From positions 16,472 to 80,471 of the forward strand of contig RDXV01000004.1 of NCBI GenBank assembly GCA_004292695.1: DNA of 64,000 nucleotides. The letters are read 5' to 3'. The position numbers and the translations under genes are program-made. The notes beneath the pieces were generated by a model. It worked only from the letters and a program-made list of their open reading frames with translations, made no database searches and was not told where the DNA came from. The stretch comes from Nostocales cyanobacterium. Its GTDB lineage: Bacteria > Cyanobacteriota > Cyanobacteriia > Cyanobacteriales > Nostocaceae. Shown here piece by piece: positions 17,453 to 26,925 of this stretch; position 1 is the stretch's first letter, and each line of letters opens with the position of its first letter.

Positions 17453-19027
17453 CTAATTCATGCCTTTTTTAATTAGTTCCTGAAAGCGTATATCTTCACG
17501 AATATCAACAAAATCTAAATCAGCGGCTGCCATTTTGGCAAATTCTCTAGGTTTGAGATTAATTGCTTGCTCTAAATTTTTGAGAGCTTGTTCTGTGTTA
17601 CCTTGTGCGGCATAACAACAGGCTTTGTTATACCAAGCGTAATGATCATCTACTTTAATTTTTAATGCCTGATCATAAGAATATATTGCTTCTTCAATTC
17701 TGCCTAAATCATCTAGTGCATTACCTCGATTATTCCAGGCATAATGATCACGGGGTTGAATTTTTAAGGCTTGATCGTAGGATATAACAGCTTCTTCATT
17801 CTGTCCTAATTTTCTCAGAGAAATTCCTCGGTTATACCAAGAATAATGATCATCAGGGTTAATTTTCAATGCCTGGTTGTATGATATTACTGCTTCTTCA
17901 TACCTGCCTAAGTTGCGTAAGGCAATACCGCGATTATTCCAAGCATAGGAATCTTGAGGATTGAATTTAATCGCTTGATTATATGATAATATCGCTTCTT
18001 CATTGCGCCCTAAATTCCTGAGTGCATTACCTCGGTTGTACCAACAGTAAGAATGATTAGGTTGAAATTCTAGAGCTTTTTCATAACAAACAATTGCTTC
18101 TTGATCACGTCCTAAATTACGTAAAGCATTGCCCCGATTATGCCAAGCATAATAATCATGGGGCTTAATTTTTATGGCTTGATTGTATGATAATATTGCT
18201 TCTTCGTTTCTGCCTAAACTCAATAAAGAATTACCACGGTTATACCAGGTACAATTATCGTTTGGAGTGATTTTTAATTGTTGCTCATAAAATGTAATTG
18301 CTGTTTCATATTCATCAGCAGAATATAGTAAGTTACCCAATTCAAATAATAAGTTAGCTTTAGTAGTATCTGTTTGATGCTTGTCTGTGAGTAATTCTTG
18401 AATTTCTAGAACTTTCTCGATTTTCTGCTCAGGGGTGAGTGTGAGATATTTTTCATAGTCACCTTCTAAGACAAGACGACGAGATTCTTCAGCAACTAAT
18501 TCTGGGGTTGTGGGTAATTCATATACTCCTGATCGCCAATCAAAAAAGTCTGGAGCGCGATGGATCAGATAATTTAGAGAAAATGAACGTAGTAAAAATA
18601 CGAAACAGAAAGGAAAATCATCTCGAAATCTTTCTCTTTGTTGATTGAGATGATTTAAGATTGGTGGAACTTTAGTTAAGTTAATAAATTGACCTTCTGT
18701 AATTTCTCCAAAGTTTCTTTTTTCATATTTATATAGTGAATATTCCAAACCTTTAATTATTAAAATATCAGTTTTTTCTTTTTGTAAAAAAGATTCTACT
18801 TGCTGATATAGTTTATCAATTGGTTCAACTAAACGTAGAACTTTAATATTTTTGTGGGGCAGATCATGGGGAATTTGATTAATAAAATGATCTGATTCTA
18901 CAGGATTGCATTGTACAAAGTATAAGCCAAATCCTATTTTTCTATCTAAAGCACAGAGTAAATCTTGATATATTTCTTGTGGATCTGGGGGTAAGTCATC
19001 ATCCCAGTGACTATAAATAAGTGTCAT
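17453..19027 (-). CDS. Degenerate-NTPase domain plus eight TPRs
   Basis: 524 residues. Residues 1-180 are the domain shared with the short paralogue at 15318-15950: FGLYFVQCNPVES occupies the place of Walker A but has no GK(S/T), ILIIKGLEYSLYKYEK is a Walker B-like strand, and FVFLLRSFSLNYLIHR ends at APDFFDWRS. A linker (LTLTPEQKIEKVLEIQELL) leads to about eight 34-residue TPRs (e.g. YAWHNRGNALRNLGR, YSWYNRGISLRKLGQ), very similar to each other, which suggests recent duplication or gene conversion. The C-terminus is the capping type DIREDIRFQELI. TPRs usually bind partners, so it is a possible sensor or scaffold. It is upstream of the ATPase gene. Confidence 0.75.
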   Translation of the reverse strand: MTLIYSHWDDDLPPDPQEIYQDLLCALDRKIGFGLYFVQCNPVESDHFINQIPHDLPHKNIKVLRLVEPIDKLYQQVESFLQKEKTDILIIKGLEYSLYKYEKRNFGEITEGQFINLTKVPPILNHLNQQRERFRDDFPFCFVFLLRSFSLNYLIHRAPDFFDWRSGVYELPTTPELVAEESRRLVLEGDYEKYLTLTPEQKIEKVLEIQELLTDKHQTDTTKANLLFELGNLLYSADEYETAITFYEQQLKITPNDNCTWYNRGNSLLSLGRNEEAILSYNQAIKIKPHDYYAWHNRGNALRNLGRDQEAIVCYEKALEFQPNHSYCWYNRGNALRNLGRNEEAILSYNQAIKFNPQDSYAWNNRGIALRNLGRYEEAVISYNQALKINPDDHYSWYNRGISLRKLGQNEEAVISYDQALKIQPRDHYAWNNRGNALDDLGRIEEAIYSYDQALKIKVDDHYAWYNKACCYAAQGNTEQALKNLEQAINLKPREFAKMAAADLDFVDIREDIRFQELIKKGMN

Positions 19028-19207
19028 ATAGTTTATATACGTAGATGCTGTTATTTATATATGAAAAGTTATTATTTAATCATACTAAATTATTTTTGTG
19101 TTTGAGGTTAAAGGCTGCTGTATTATCAAGATATTTTGATTATTTTGCTGATGGTCAATATCATTAAAATGTAAAATTATCAATGATCAATTTTAATATT
19201 ATAAATA

Positions 19208-19237
19208 TTAATATTCTAAATGTTAATATTCTAAATG
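19208..19237. repeat. 15-bp AT-rich direct repeat
   Basis: Two exact copies of TTAATATTCTAAATG in tandem, followed by TTAAT, within the 508-bp gap upstream of the TPR gene. Nothing else in the gap looks coding. Confidence 0.6.
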
Positions 19238-19380
19238 TTAATCTATGAGTATTGTGGCATTTTTAAAAATTTGCAATAAATTGAGGTTTGGGGTTTGGTG
19301 AAAAACTCTTCATATATTTTTATTTTTCGAGTGCATCGGTATTATTGCTTGGTAGTATATTCCCTGATAATCTCCATAAT

Positions 19381-19495
19381 TCAGGACTTACGCAGAAGCA
19401 GTTATGGAATATTGAACTGCAAAGATCCCAAAGCACGCAAAGGCAAAAGGTTTTAATGAATATGGAGTTAAACGTTGATTGTGCGTAAGTCCTGA
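19381..19495. mobile_element. MITE-like element with 14-bp inverted ends
   Basis: It is bounded by perfect 14-bp terminal inverted repeats (TCAGGACTTACGCA ... TGCGTAAGTCCTGA) and is 115 bp long with no coding capacity. A single copy of AGGACTTACGCA also lies at 33667. The inside contains an ACGCAAAGG repeat unit. Confidence 0.75.
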
Positions 19496-19535
19496 TGATT
19501 TAATTGCTCAGAATTATAATTTGATGATAATTTTT

Positions 19536-20051
19536 CTAACCTTCGTCCTCCTCAGTCATACCAGGATTAATTAACGTAATATCGTATTCACTAGCATCTG
19601 TTTGTTCTGTTGGTTGAGAATTTTTTAACAGATAATAAATAGCTCGGACATGAGGACCAAATATGATTTCGTCTTCATTTTTGAGGTCATGGGCGGCTGT
19701 TTTGCGTCCGTTGATCATCAAACCATTGGAGCTAGGTTTTCCTTTGGGATCGCCGTCAACAATGCGGTAATAGAAACCTGGGGTGTTACTTTTTCGTGGT
19801 AATCTAACTAGGGTGGCATGATGACGAGAAACGAATTGAGAAACAAGACGGATATCACATTTTTTATCCCTACCGATAGTATAGACGGGATTATTTAAAG
19901 GACGTTCTTTCCTGCCTTGATCGTCTTCAATTATAAGGAGATGGTTTTCACTCAGTTCAGCTGACATTGAAAGATGGTTGTTGTTGTTGTTTAAATTATG
20001 GGAACTTTGATTTTCAGATACAAAAATTTGCTTGCTGTTGTTGTTGACCAT
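19536..20051 (-). CDS. FHA-domain protein
   Basis: A phosphothreonine-binding forkhead-associated domain occupies about residues 45-140 (YTIGRDKKCDIRLVSQFVSR then HHATL, SSNGLMINGRK, DEIIFG). The GR, SRHH and NG residues that contact phosphothreonine are all present. The start was set at ATG 20051 (MVNNNSKQIFVSENQ); the frame continues to an unlikely TTG at 20078. An Asn-rich N-terminus and an acidic tail (EYDITLINPGMTEEDEG) flank the domain. It probably reads Ser/Thr kinase signals. No kinase is adjacent; the truncated kinase at 43756 is far away. Confidence 0.85.
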   Translation of the reverse strand: MVNNNSKQIFVSENQSSHNLNNNNNHLSMSAELSENHLLIIEDDQGRKERPLNNPVYTIGRDKKCDIRLVSQFVSRHHATLVRLPRKSNTPGFYYRIVDGDPKGKPSSNGLMINGRKTAAHDLKNEDEIIFGPHVRAIYYLLKNSQPTEQTDASEYDITLINPGMTEEDEG

Positions 20052-20550
20052 GTTGCAGATAAATTTTGTGATATTCAATTTAATAAACTCGAAAATTACA
20101 TATTATTAAATTGGATATAAGTATACTGGTAGGCGTGGCTTTGATTTCAGGTTTTACAACTTTTAGATTTACCTTTGGTCAACGAATCACTACTTAATAG
20201 ATTTTAGACTTCTGAGCAAAAATAGGTATATTCTGTCAAGAAGTGCTAATTAAGTTCATGATGATAATTCAAGAGTCAGAAGTCAGATTATTTTGATCAA
20301 TCAATAGATTACCAAATAATGATGGTTTTGATATCTGTGATTTTGCTGACTGCTGACAACTGAATACTTATATTAAATGTTTGCTGTTACTGGCAAGGTA
20401 TGTGATCACATTTTTCTGTGACTGATAGTGCTGGAACTATCAATTTACCATTGACGGTAATGGTGGATGTTTGGTTTTAAGAATGCTTAATTAGATACTT
20501 TTGGCGATCTAATCTATCAAATTTACTTAATTTACCTCCTAGTAATAATT
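20052..20550. other. Gene-free stretch between ctaA and the FHA gene
   Basis: A 499-bp AT-rich gap. It contains a 7-bp hairpin TGATAGT-GCTGGA-ACTATCA near 20425 and ACCATT-GACGGT-AATGGT near 20447. The hairpins may end transcripts, but no T-run follows. No ORF. Confidence 0.4.
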
Positions 20551-22950
20551 TTAATGCTGATGAGTAAAACTTCGCAATAAGACTGAGTTTGTTACCACAC
20601 TCACTGAGCTAAAAGCCATGAGTGCAGCAGCACTAGATGGACTAAGAACGAAGTTAAAATTAGGTAGTAAAACCCCAGCGGCTAAGGGAATACCGATAGT
20701 GTTGTAAGCAAAAGCCCAGAATAAGTTTTGACGTATTTTCCCAAATGTAGCACGACTAAGTTGAATTGCTGCTACTACATCGCTAAGTGAATCACGCATT
20801 AAGATGATTTCGGCGGTTTCCATTGCTACGTCTGTGCCTGAATGTAAGGCTATGCCGACATCTGCCTGAGATAGTGCGGGAGCGTCGTTGATACCGTCCC
20901 CTACCATAGCGATGATAGATGGGGTGGTGTTTGCTGATGTTTGTAAATATTGGATGGTGCTGGCTTTTTTGGCTGGGGGGATACCTGCTATGACGTTGGT
21001 TTGCTCTAGTCCTAGTTGTTGGGCGATCGCGTTGGCTGCTTCTGCTCTGTCACCACTTAATAACATGACTCGCAAGCCCATATTTTGTAATTGTTCTACT
21101 GTAGTTTTAGCTTCTGTTCTCAGGGTGTCACTGACGGCGATGACTCCAACTAAGGTATCTTCTATGGCGATATTAATGACTGTTTTACCTGCTGCGGCTA
21201 GGGTTTCTATCTGTGCTTGGGCGGTGTCACTAATTGTAATTCCGTGCCAGTTTAACCATTCTCTATTTCCTAACAGGATAGTTTTGTGATCCACTACGGC
21301 GGATACTCCCATTCCTGGTTCGGTGTGAAATTGTTCTGCGTTGGGAATAGATAGGTTTTGTGTTGTGGCTGCTTGGTTGATGGCTGTGGCCAGGGGATGA
21401 TAAGTACCGCTTTCGACGGCGGCGGCTAGTTGTAAAAGGGCTGATTTTTCTATGTCTGTAAATAATAAATAGTCGGTAATTTGGGGTTTGCCTGTGGTGA
21501 GAGTGCCGGTTTTGTCAAAGACGATGGTGTTTAATTTGTGGACTTTTTCTAATACGTCTCCGCCTTTGATCAATAACCCTTGTTCTGCACCTATTCCAGT
21601 ACCTACTAATATGGCTGTGGGTGTGGCTAGTCCTAATGCACAGGGACAGGCTACTACCATGACGGCGATCGCCAATTTTAAACTTATTAATATTCCTGAG
21701 TTGTCTATTTTGTCTATTGTGGCGACTTGCTGGTGTACTCCATGACTGAGCATTTCCATGGTGGTGGTAGAGATGTTAACCTCTGGCCAAATATGAGTTC
21801 CCCAGAAGTACCAAAATACAAATGTCAATAAAGAAGCAGTTAAGACAAAGTATGTAAAGTAACCTGCTACTGTATCCGCTAATTTCTGTACTGGTGCTTT
21901 TCGAGTTTGGGCAGCTTCTACTAGGGCGACAATTTGGGCTAATGTGGTGTCATTTCCGGTTCTGGTAGCTTGGATGGCGATCGCCCCAGACTGGTTAATT
22001 GTACCAGCGGCGACATGATCTCCCGGTTGTTTGATTACTGGTACTGCTTCCCCGGTTAACATGGACTCATCTACAGTAGTTTGTCCATACTTAACTTCTC
22101 CATCTACGGGAATTTTATCCCCTGGTAAAACCTGTAACCATTCACCCACTTTCACCTGTTCGGCGGGTATTTCGATCACATTTGCCCCAGCAATGTATTT
22201 CTGTGAGTCTGGGTTAATAATTAATTTAGCTATTTGTGGTTGCAGGGCTAATAATTCCCGAAATGCTGATGCGGCTTTACTTCTGGCTTGTTTTTCTAAG
22301 GTTCTTCCCAAGAGAATAAACCCTAACATCATCACTGGTTCATCAAAAAAGCATTCCCAACCCATTTGGGGAAATAATAAAGCTATCAAGCTGGCAGTAT
22401 AAGCGGTGAGTGTTCCCAAACTCACCAAGGTATTCATATTTGGCGCACCCCGTCGCCAACCTAACCAACCGTCTTTAATAATGGGAAGTCCGGGAATAAG
22501 TAAGGCTACTGTTGCTAGTCCACAATGAAACCAGATGTTATTTAAAATGGGAAGATGATTACCAAAATGACCAATACCGGAAAATAACAATAATACAAAG
22601 GCAATTATTAACTGTCTCAAGGCCTCTTGCATTTCCTGGTGTTGTCTGACTTCTGGATCAAGTCGCTTTTGATCACTTTGGCTGTTAGCTGTGCGAAGTT
22701 GAGTAGGAAAACCCGTAGCGGTTAATGTTTGTGCTAATGCTTGTGCGTCTACTGTGCCAACTTCTGCTTCCACAACTGCCACTTCTGTAGCTAGGTTAAC
22801 ACAGATATTTTTCAGGTTGGGGTTTTGGCTGAGTTGTCTTTCTACTGCTTTAACACATCCAGCGCATTTCATACCCCCGACATCTAAAATTATTTTTTCT
22901 GTAATTGGGGTATTTTCTGGTATTTTTTGAGTTTCTGGGACAAGTTGCAT
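20551..22950 (-). CDS. ctaA: Copper-transporting P1B-type ATPase (CtaA-like)
   Basis: 799 residues: an N-terminal heavy-metal domain with GGMKCAGCVKAVERQL (CxxC), eight predicted membrane helices, the actuator TGEAVPV motif, CPC in the transport helix (VACPCALGLATP), the phosphorylation site DKTGTLTTG, YHPLA (the His-Pro site) and GDGINDAPALS. CPC plus this HMA marks a Cu(I)-transporting P1B-1 pump. The N-terminus resembles cyanobacterial CtaA, the plasma-membrane importer that supplies copper to plastocyanin, rather than thylakoid PacS; this choice rests on sequence impression only. It starts at ATG 22950. No chaperone (Atx1) is adjacent. Confidence 0.88.
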   Translation of the reverse strand: MQLVPETQKIPENTPITEKIILDVGGMKCAGCVKAVERQLSQNPNLKNICVNLATEVAVVEAEVGTVDAQALAQTLTATGFPTQLRTANSQSDQKRLDPEVRQHQEMQEALRQLIIAFVLLLFSGIGHFGNHLPILNNIWFHCGLATVALLIPGLPIIKDGWLGWRRGAPNMNTLVSLGTLTAYTASLIALLFPQMGWECFFDEPVMMLGFILLGRTLEKQARSKAASAFRELLALQPQIAKLIINPDSQKYIAGANVIEIPAEQVKVGEWLQVLPGDKIPVDGEVKYGQTTVDESMLTGEAVPVIKQPGDHVAAGTINQSGAIAIQATRTGNDTTLAQIVALVEAAQTRKAPVQKLADTVAGYFTYFVLTASLLTFVFWYFWGTHIWPEVNISTTTMEMLSHGVHQQVATIDKIDNSGILISLKLAIAVMVVACPCALGLATPTAILVGTGIGAEQGLLIKGGDVLEKVHKLNTIVFDKTGTLTTGKPQITDYLLFTDIEKSALLQLAAAVESGTYHPLATAINQAATTQNLSIPNAEQFHTEPGMGVSAVVDHKTILLGNREWLNWHGITISDTAQAQIETLAAAGKTVINIAIEDTLVGVIAVSDTLRTEAKTTVEQLQNMGLRVMLLSGDRAEAANAIAQQLGLEQTNVIAGIPPAKKASTIQYLQTSANTTPSIIAMVGDGINDAPALSQADVGIALHSGTDVAMETAEIILMRDSLSDVVAAIQLSRATFGKIRQNLFWAFAYNTIGIPLAAGVLLPNFNFVLSPSSAAALMAFSSVSVVTNSVLLRSFTHQH

Positions 22951-23078
22951 AAGATGTAGTTAACTTAGCTACGAAAATTTGAATATGTTATTTAATGCCT
23001 GACAACAGACATTTCTTTTTTCAGGTTAGGCGAAATCTGCAACTATGACCAACTGTAAATGATATTAAGTTTTTTAAT

Positions 23079-23258
23079 TTATTTGCGACTACGGTTTACA
23101 TAGATGACATAAATTAATGCTAATGCCTGAAGGGGCATGAAAGCTATGATACTTTTTAAAAGATAGTGGGTTTCTAAGTTGGACATGGCACTAAAATAAC
23201 CACAGCCAATTAATAGTAAAATTCCCCAGGTAATTTGTTTATTTTTAATGGTGATCAT
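23079..23258 (-). CDS. 59-aa double-span membrane protein
   Basis: Too short for a usual length cutoff. ATG 23258 to TAA gives MITIKNKQITWGILLLIGCG... ending VIYVNRSRK: two hydrophobic stretches (about 10-25 and 37-54) and a basic tail, as in inner-membrane miniproteins. It lies between ctaA and the DUF2752 gene on the same strand, in a run of small membrane-protein genes, and is probably real because the frame is open and strongly hydrophobic. No function is known. Confidence 0.5.
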   Translation of the reverse strand: MITIKNKQITWGILLLIGCGYFSAMSNLETHYLLKSIIAFMPLQALALIYVIYVNRSRK

Positions 23259-23348
23259 GAAAGTATAGTTTTGATTTACTAGATAATTATTGAAGTTATC
23301 AATTCTTGATGATTGGATAGGAAAATTCAGGATGTCCTGAAATTTTTT

Positions 23349-23843
23349 TTAAAAGTATCCAGACATTTCCGAAATTGTTTTAAATAGTGGCGAATGGATG
23401 AATGAAAGGGTTAATTCTCCTGTTTTTGAAAGTAAGTAAATCTGTGTACAGTAATTAATCAAAATCATACACAATCCCATAATTTGTATTTTTTTACTTG
23501 TGATTATTTGCCAATAAAATGCTTTTATGGAACTGTTTAAAATAAGTTCCAGTGTTACGTGAACTGCGGTAATGATAAAGCCAAAAAATAACAAAGGTCC
23601 AAATAAGTTTTCTGTGATTGCTTGGTGAAAATCTCCTCTAGCTATAGCCATAAAAGAACTTGTCATACCACAGGTTGGACAGGGAATACCTGTAAAGTGT
23701 TTAATTGGACAAACTAAAAATTGCAGTTGATAACCTTTGTTATACAAATAAGTACCAAATATAGGGGTACTGGAAAATCCCAATATACCCCAACGGACTA
23801 ATTTACCATGATATGAAAGCTGATTGTGAGATATTTTAAACAC
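23349..23843 (-). CDS. DUF2752 family membrane protein
   Basis: 164 residues with the family signature CPIKHFTGIPCPTCGMTSSF, followed by ARGDFHQAITENLFGPLLFF, and several membrane helices. The CPxCGMTR-like cysteine motif suggests metal or redox chemistry in the membrane, but no activity has been established for DUF2752. The usual Arg after CGMT is Ser here. It lies with two TM2-domain genes upstream on the same strand. It starts at ATG 23843. Confidence 0.85.
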   Translation of the reverse strand: MFKISHNQLSYHGKLVRWGILGFSSTPIFGTYLYNKGYQLQFLVCPIKHFTGIPCPTCGMTSSFMAIARGDFHQAITENLFGPLLFFGFIITAVHVTLELILNSSIKAFYWQIITSKKIQIMGLCMILINYCTQIYLLSKTGELTLSFIHSPLFKTISEMSGYF

Positions 23844-23905
23844 GGATATGACAAAAGATTTAATAACACAACTTTCATTTTAATCAATTCAATCAATATT
23901 GATGA

Positions 23906-24172
23906 TTAAAACCAACCTTTTTTATTAGCAATGTAGGTATTCAAAAATTCATCATCGCTTTTTGTCAGATAAATTATACCCTCTGCTAAACCAATTACAC
24001 CCATGACAAAACCGCCTATTCCGCAGGTGAGAAGTGATACTAAAAGCATGATCACACCTTCTTTAGTGTAACCGAGAATAAACTTATGTACGCCCAAAGC
24101 ACCCAAAAGAATAGCACATATACCTGCTAAGACTTTTTTGTTGCTGGTATCACTAGGATTGATGTTAGACAT
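23906..24172 (-). CDS. TM2-domain protein 1
   Basis: 88 residues: two membrane helices joined by a short turn with the TM2 hallmarks (LAGICAILLGALGVHKFILGY, then TCGIGGFVMGVIGLAEGI). TM2 proteins are small membrane proteins of unknown function, often next to DUF2752 in bacteria, as here. The C-terminal NTYIANKKGWF matches the NKQGWF end of its neighbour, so the two TM2 genes (this and 24386-24661) arose by duplication. Confidence 0.85.
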   Translation of the reverse strand: MSNINPSDTSNKKVLAGICAILLGALGVHKFILGYTKEGVIMLLVSLLTCGIGGFVMGVIGLAEGIIYLTKSDDEFLNTYIANKKGWF

Positions 24173-24385
24173 GATTACAACTACTCCTAAAAGATATATA
24201 GAATTGTTAATCTGTGTCCAAATATAGACGACAAGATTAACTGACTATAAGTTTTTGCCGATAGTTTACGTTGTAATAATAACCTAACACTTACATAGGT
24301 TTGTCAATTTTAACAAATTATAAAGAAACTTTTAAGTTGGTGTTGGTGATTACAAAGTATAGGAGAATACAAATTACCTGAATTA

Positions 24386-24661
24386 CTAAAACCAGCCTTG
24401 TTTGTTAATAAAGTATGTTTTTACAAATTCTTCGTGATTTTTATTTAGGTAAATCATCCCTTCAATTAAACCTACTAACTGCATTAATATTAATGTGAAT
24501 CCATAGGTTAAAGAACCACCAACAATGGAAATTACTAACATAATAAAACCTTCGGGAGCATAACCAAGGATAAATTTATGTAGTCCAAAACCACCCATGA
24601 GAATGCCACAGTAACCTGCTAAAAGTTGCTTTTTGGCGTAAGATTGATTAACATTTTTCAT
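24386..24661 (-). CDS. TM2-domain protein 2
   Basis: 91 residues, a paralogue of the TM2 protein at 23906-24172: LLAGYCGILMGGFGLHKFIL, a second hydrophobic stretch, and the shared end NKQGWF. It has the Gly/Phe-rich HKFILGY turn between helices. The 213-bp gap to its paralogue has no ORF. Function unknown. Confidence 0.8.
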   Translation of the reverse strand: MKNVNQSYAKKQLLAGYCGILMGGFGLHKFILGYAPEGFIMLVISIVGGSLTYGFTLILMQLVGLIEGMIYLNKNHEEFVKTYFINKQGWF

Positions 24662-25356
24662 TTTTTCTACTCCTGAATTTATAGGTTTTTAATTTATTGA
24701 CTTGGCGTATCTATAGCTGAATTAACCATAATTTCCTATTGTGGAAATATGGAGCAAAATTTAGTGATGATGAATTTATATCAACTAAATACTAGGTAAA
24801 TTTTTTACCATCTTTGGTATTAAAAAGGCTCAAGTTTATGTATGGGAATATTGCCTACTGGCAGAAATTATCTAAGTTTTAGGTTGGGTTGATGTATTCA
24901 GCACCTTGTTAATGAATTTATTGGTGTACCATTTATCAGGATGGTGGTTAATTTTAGTATTTGGCAGCATTAGCTACATCAAATAGTATTTACAGGTAGA
25001 TACTGTAATTTCCGGACTTTTTGAATTTCCTGGTAACGTGTGAGATATATTGTTTATATAAGTTTTCAGACTGATAGTAAATTGATATGAAACTGTATAG
25101 ATGATGATTTTAATAACTAAAGGCAATTAAACAGACAGTGATATTAGTGATGTGGTAATTTTTGTTCTGTACAATCTCATATACAATTTACTGAAAACAA
25201 AGATACTGACCTGTATTAATCTGAATTAATTAATGGAGATTTAGATCAAAAAAATACAGGCTTTGTCATTGTTTGATAAGTGTAGGATTTGGTCTTTAGG
25301 TGTGTTTATTTGATTTAATCAAATGTTATTGATTTTTGCATCCGTAGTTGTCAGTT
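24662..25356. other. Gene-free stretch between the CPBP protease and TM2 genes
   Basis: A 695-bp AT-rich gap. I see no ORF with coding character, no RNA gene and no strong hairpin. It probably contains the upstream signals of the TM2/DUF2752 cluster. Confidence 0.4.
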
Positions 25357-26925
25357 CTAATTATTGCTGCTGCCTAAAATAAACAAGCTCAATAGTGTGC
25401 CACTATTCCAGAGACTGTGAAGGAGCATGGGGGCGAGGAGGTTACGCGATCGCGTGTAAACTATTCCTAAGATCATGCCTAATGCTGTGAGTGGTAATAT
25501 TTCCGATAAGCTGAGGTGAGCTATGGCAAATATTAAACTGCTGAGGAGAATAGACACTGAAACGGGAACATAGCGAGTTAAGGAGGGTAATAAGAAACCT
25601 CGAAAGAGGAATTCTTCAAAAAATGGTGCAGCTATGGCGGCGGTAAAGAAGAACATTAATAAGGCGATGTTGTCTTTACTTTCTAAGACTAACTGTAACA
25701 GTGGGTTACTACCACCTTGTCCTTGCCAGAGTTTTTGATTTACTAGGGATACTATGACTACTATGGGTAAAGCTGTACAGTAACCGCCTATTCCCCAGAG
25801 TAACCATTTGCTGAAAAGACGGAATTTAAACCAGTCTTCTGGGAGGGGAAAATAACGCTTGATGGAAAAATACAGGACTAGGAAAGCTCCTAAAGCTACC
25901 ATCGTATAACTGACTAAGACGGAAAATGCTTGAATACGAGCATTGTCTGAAGACTTGGGAAGGGGAATAAAACTAAGTATTTCGGGTATAAATACTTGTC
26001 CCATTAATAAAAATCCTAGTACAAATACTTGGATGATGACATCTGCATTCCAGGGAGTTGTCCAAGGTTTATCAGCGTTTGTAGCTAAAATAGATTCTCT
26101 ACCTTTGAGTAAAAGCTGAATAATGAAACCTACCAAGAGAATGACCCCAATAAATGCTGTTATGCTGGGAATAATGGCAATTATGGCTAATTTCAGGATG
26201 GCATCGCTGGCGGTTGCTTGTTGTGAAGTTTGTATATCGCTTAAAGCGTCCTGTCGTTGTTGGAGTTGATATAACTGAGATAAGGCTGTGAAACGAAACC
26301 AACCTTCTAAGTTAGTGGTAATGAGTGTTTGAGCGTTGGGTAGTAACTGAGGTGAGTTACTCCAAAGTCCAGTTAAAACATTAGCAGTTGCGGTTAATTC
26401 TGATGTTGTGTTTACTTGACTCCAAGTGTTGAGGGCGGCGGCTGTGTCTCCTTGTTGAGTTTGTAAAATGCCCCAGCGCAGGTTTAATTCGTCTTGTAGT
26501 TTTTCTAGTTTGCTGATAGTTTTTTCAATTTGTTCCTGTTGTGCTTGGAGTGGGTTTTGATCGGCAATGGGATCATTTAGTAGGGGTTGAGTGGGTGTAG
26601 TGGTTGTGATCTGTGGCGATCGCAATTTTTCTAATTGAGCTTCAGTTTGATTTAGGGTGTTCTTAACAGAATCTATAGCTTGTTGATATTGTTTAGAGGC
26701 ATTTTCTAAAGAATTATCACCTAAAATAGCTCTTTGTAAAGCAATCAAATTTTCATCACTTTGATCCTCTGGTTGCCAAGCTTGGGCTTGAAGGACGATA
26801 TTGGTTTGATAGAGTTCTAGACGACTTTGGAATTGTGGTTTTTGCCAACTAGCAAACAAAGACGCGCCCGAAAAAATCATTGCTAATATTGTTAGCCCAA
26901 TTAAAACCAACCGTTTAAATGACAT
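25357..26925 (-). CDS. CPBP family intramembrane glutamic endopeptidase
   Basis: 522 residues. The C-terminal third is the CPBP (CAAX protease and bacteriocin-processing) domain with the catalytic motifs EEFLFRG, FAIAHLS and HSLWNSG, giving the Glu-Glu, His and His/Asn residues of these membrane glutamate proteases. The N-terminal ~210 residues are an extracytoplasmic, partly coiled-coil region after one membrane anchor (MSFKRLVLIGLTILAMIFSG), with a Gln-rich segment (QQEQIEKTISKLEKLQDEL). That long N-terminal domain is unusual for the family and typical of cyanobacterial members. Its substrate is unknown; relatives act in immunity, peptide processing or stress. Confidence 0.85.
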   Translation of the reverse strand: MSFKRLVLIGLTILAMIFSGASLFASWQKPQFQSRLELYQTNIVLQAQAWQPEDQSDENLIALQRAILGDNSLENASKQYQQAIDSVKNTLNQTEAQLEKLRSPQITTTTPTQPLLNDPIADQNPLQAQQEQIEKTISKLEKLQDELNLRWGILQTQQGDTAAALNTWSQVNTTSELTATANVLTGLWSNSPQLLPNAQTLITTNLEGWFRFTALSQLYQLQQRQDALSDIQTSQQATASDAILKLAIIAIIPSITAFIGVILLVGFIIQLLLKGRESILATNADKPWTTPWNADVIIQVFVLGFLLMGQVFIPEILSFIPLPKSSDNARIQAFSVLVSYTMVALGAFLVLYFSIKRYFPLPEDWFKFRLFSKWLLWGIGGYCTALPIVVIVSLVNQKLWQGQGGSNPLLQLVLESKDNIALLMFFFTAAIAAPFFEEFLFRGFLLPSLTRYVPVSVSILLSSLIFAIAHLSLSEILPLTALGMILGIVYTRSRNLLAPMLLHSLWNSGTLLSLFILGSSNN

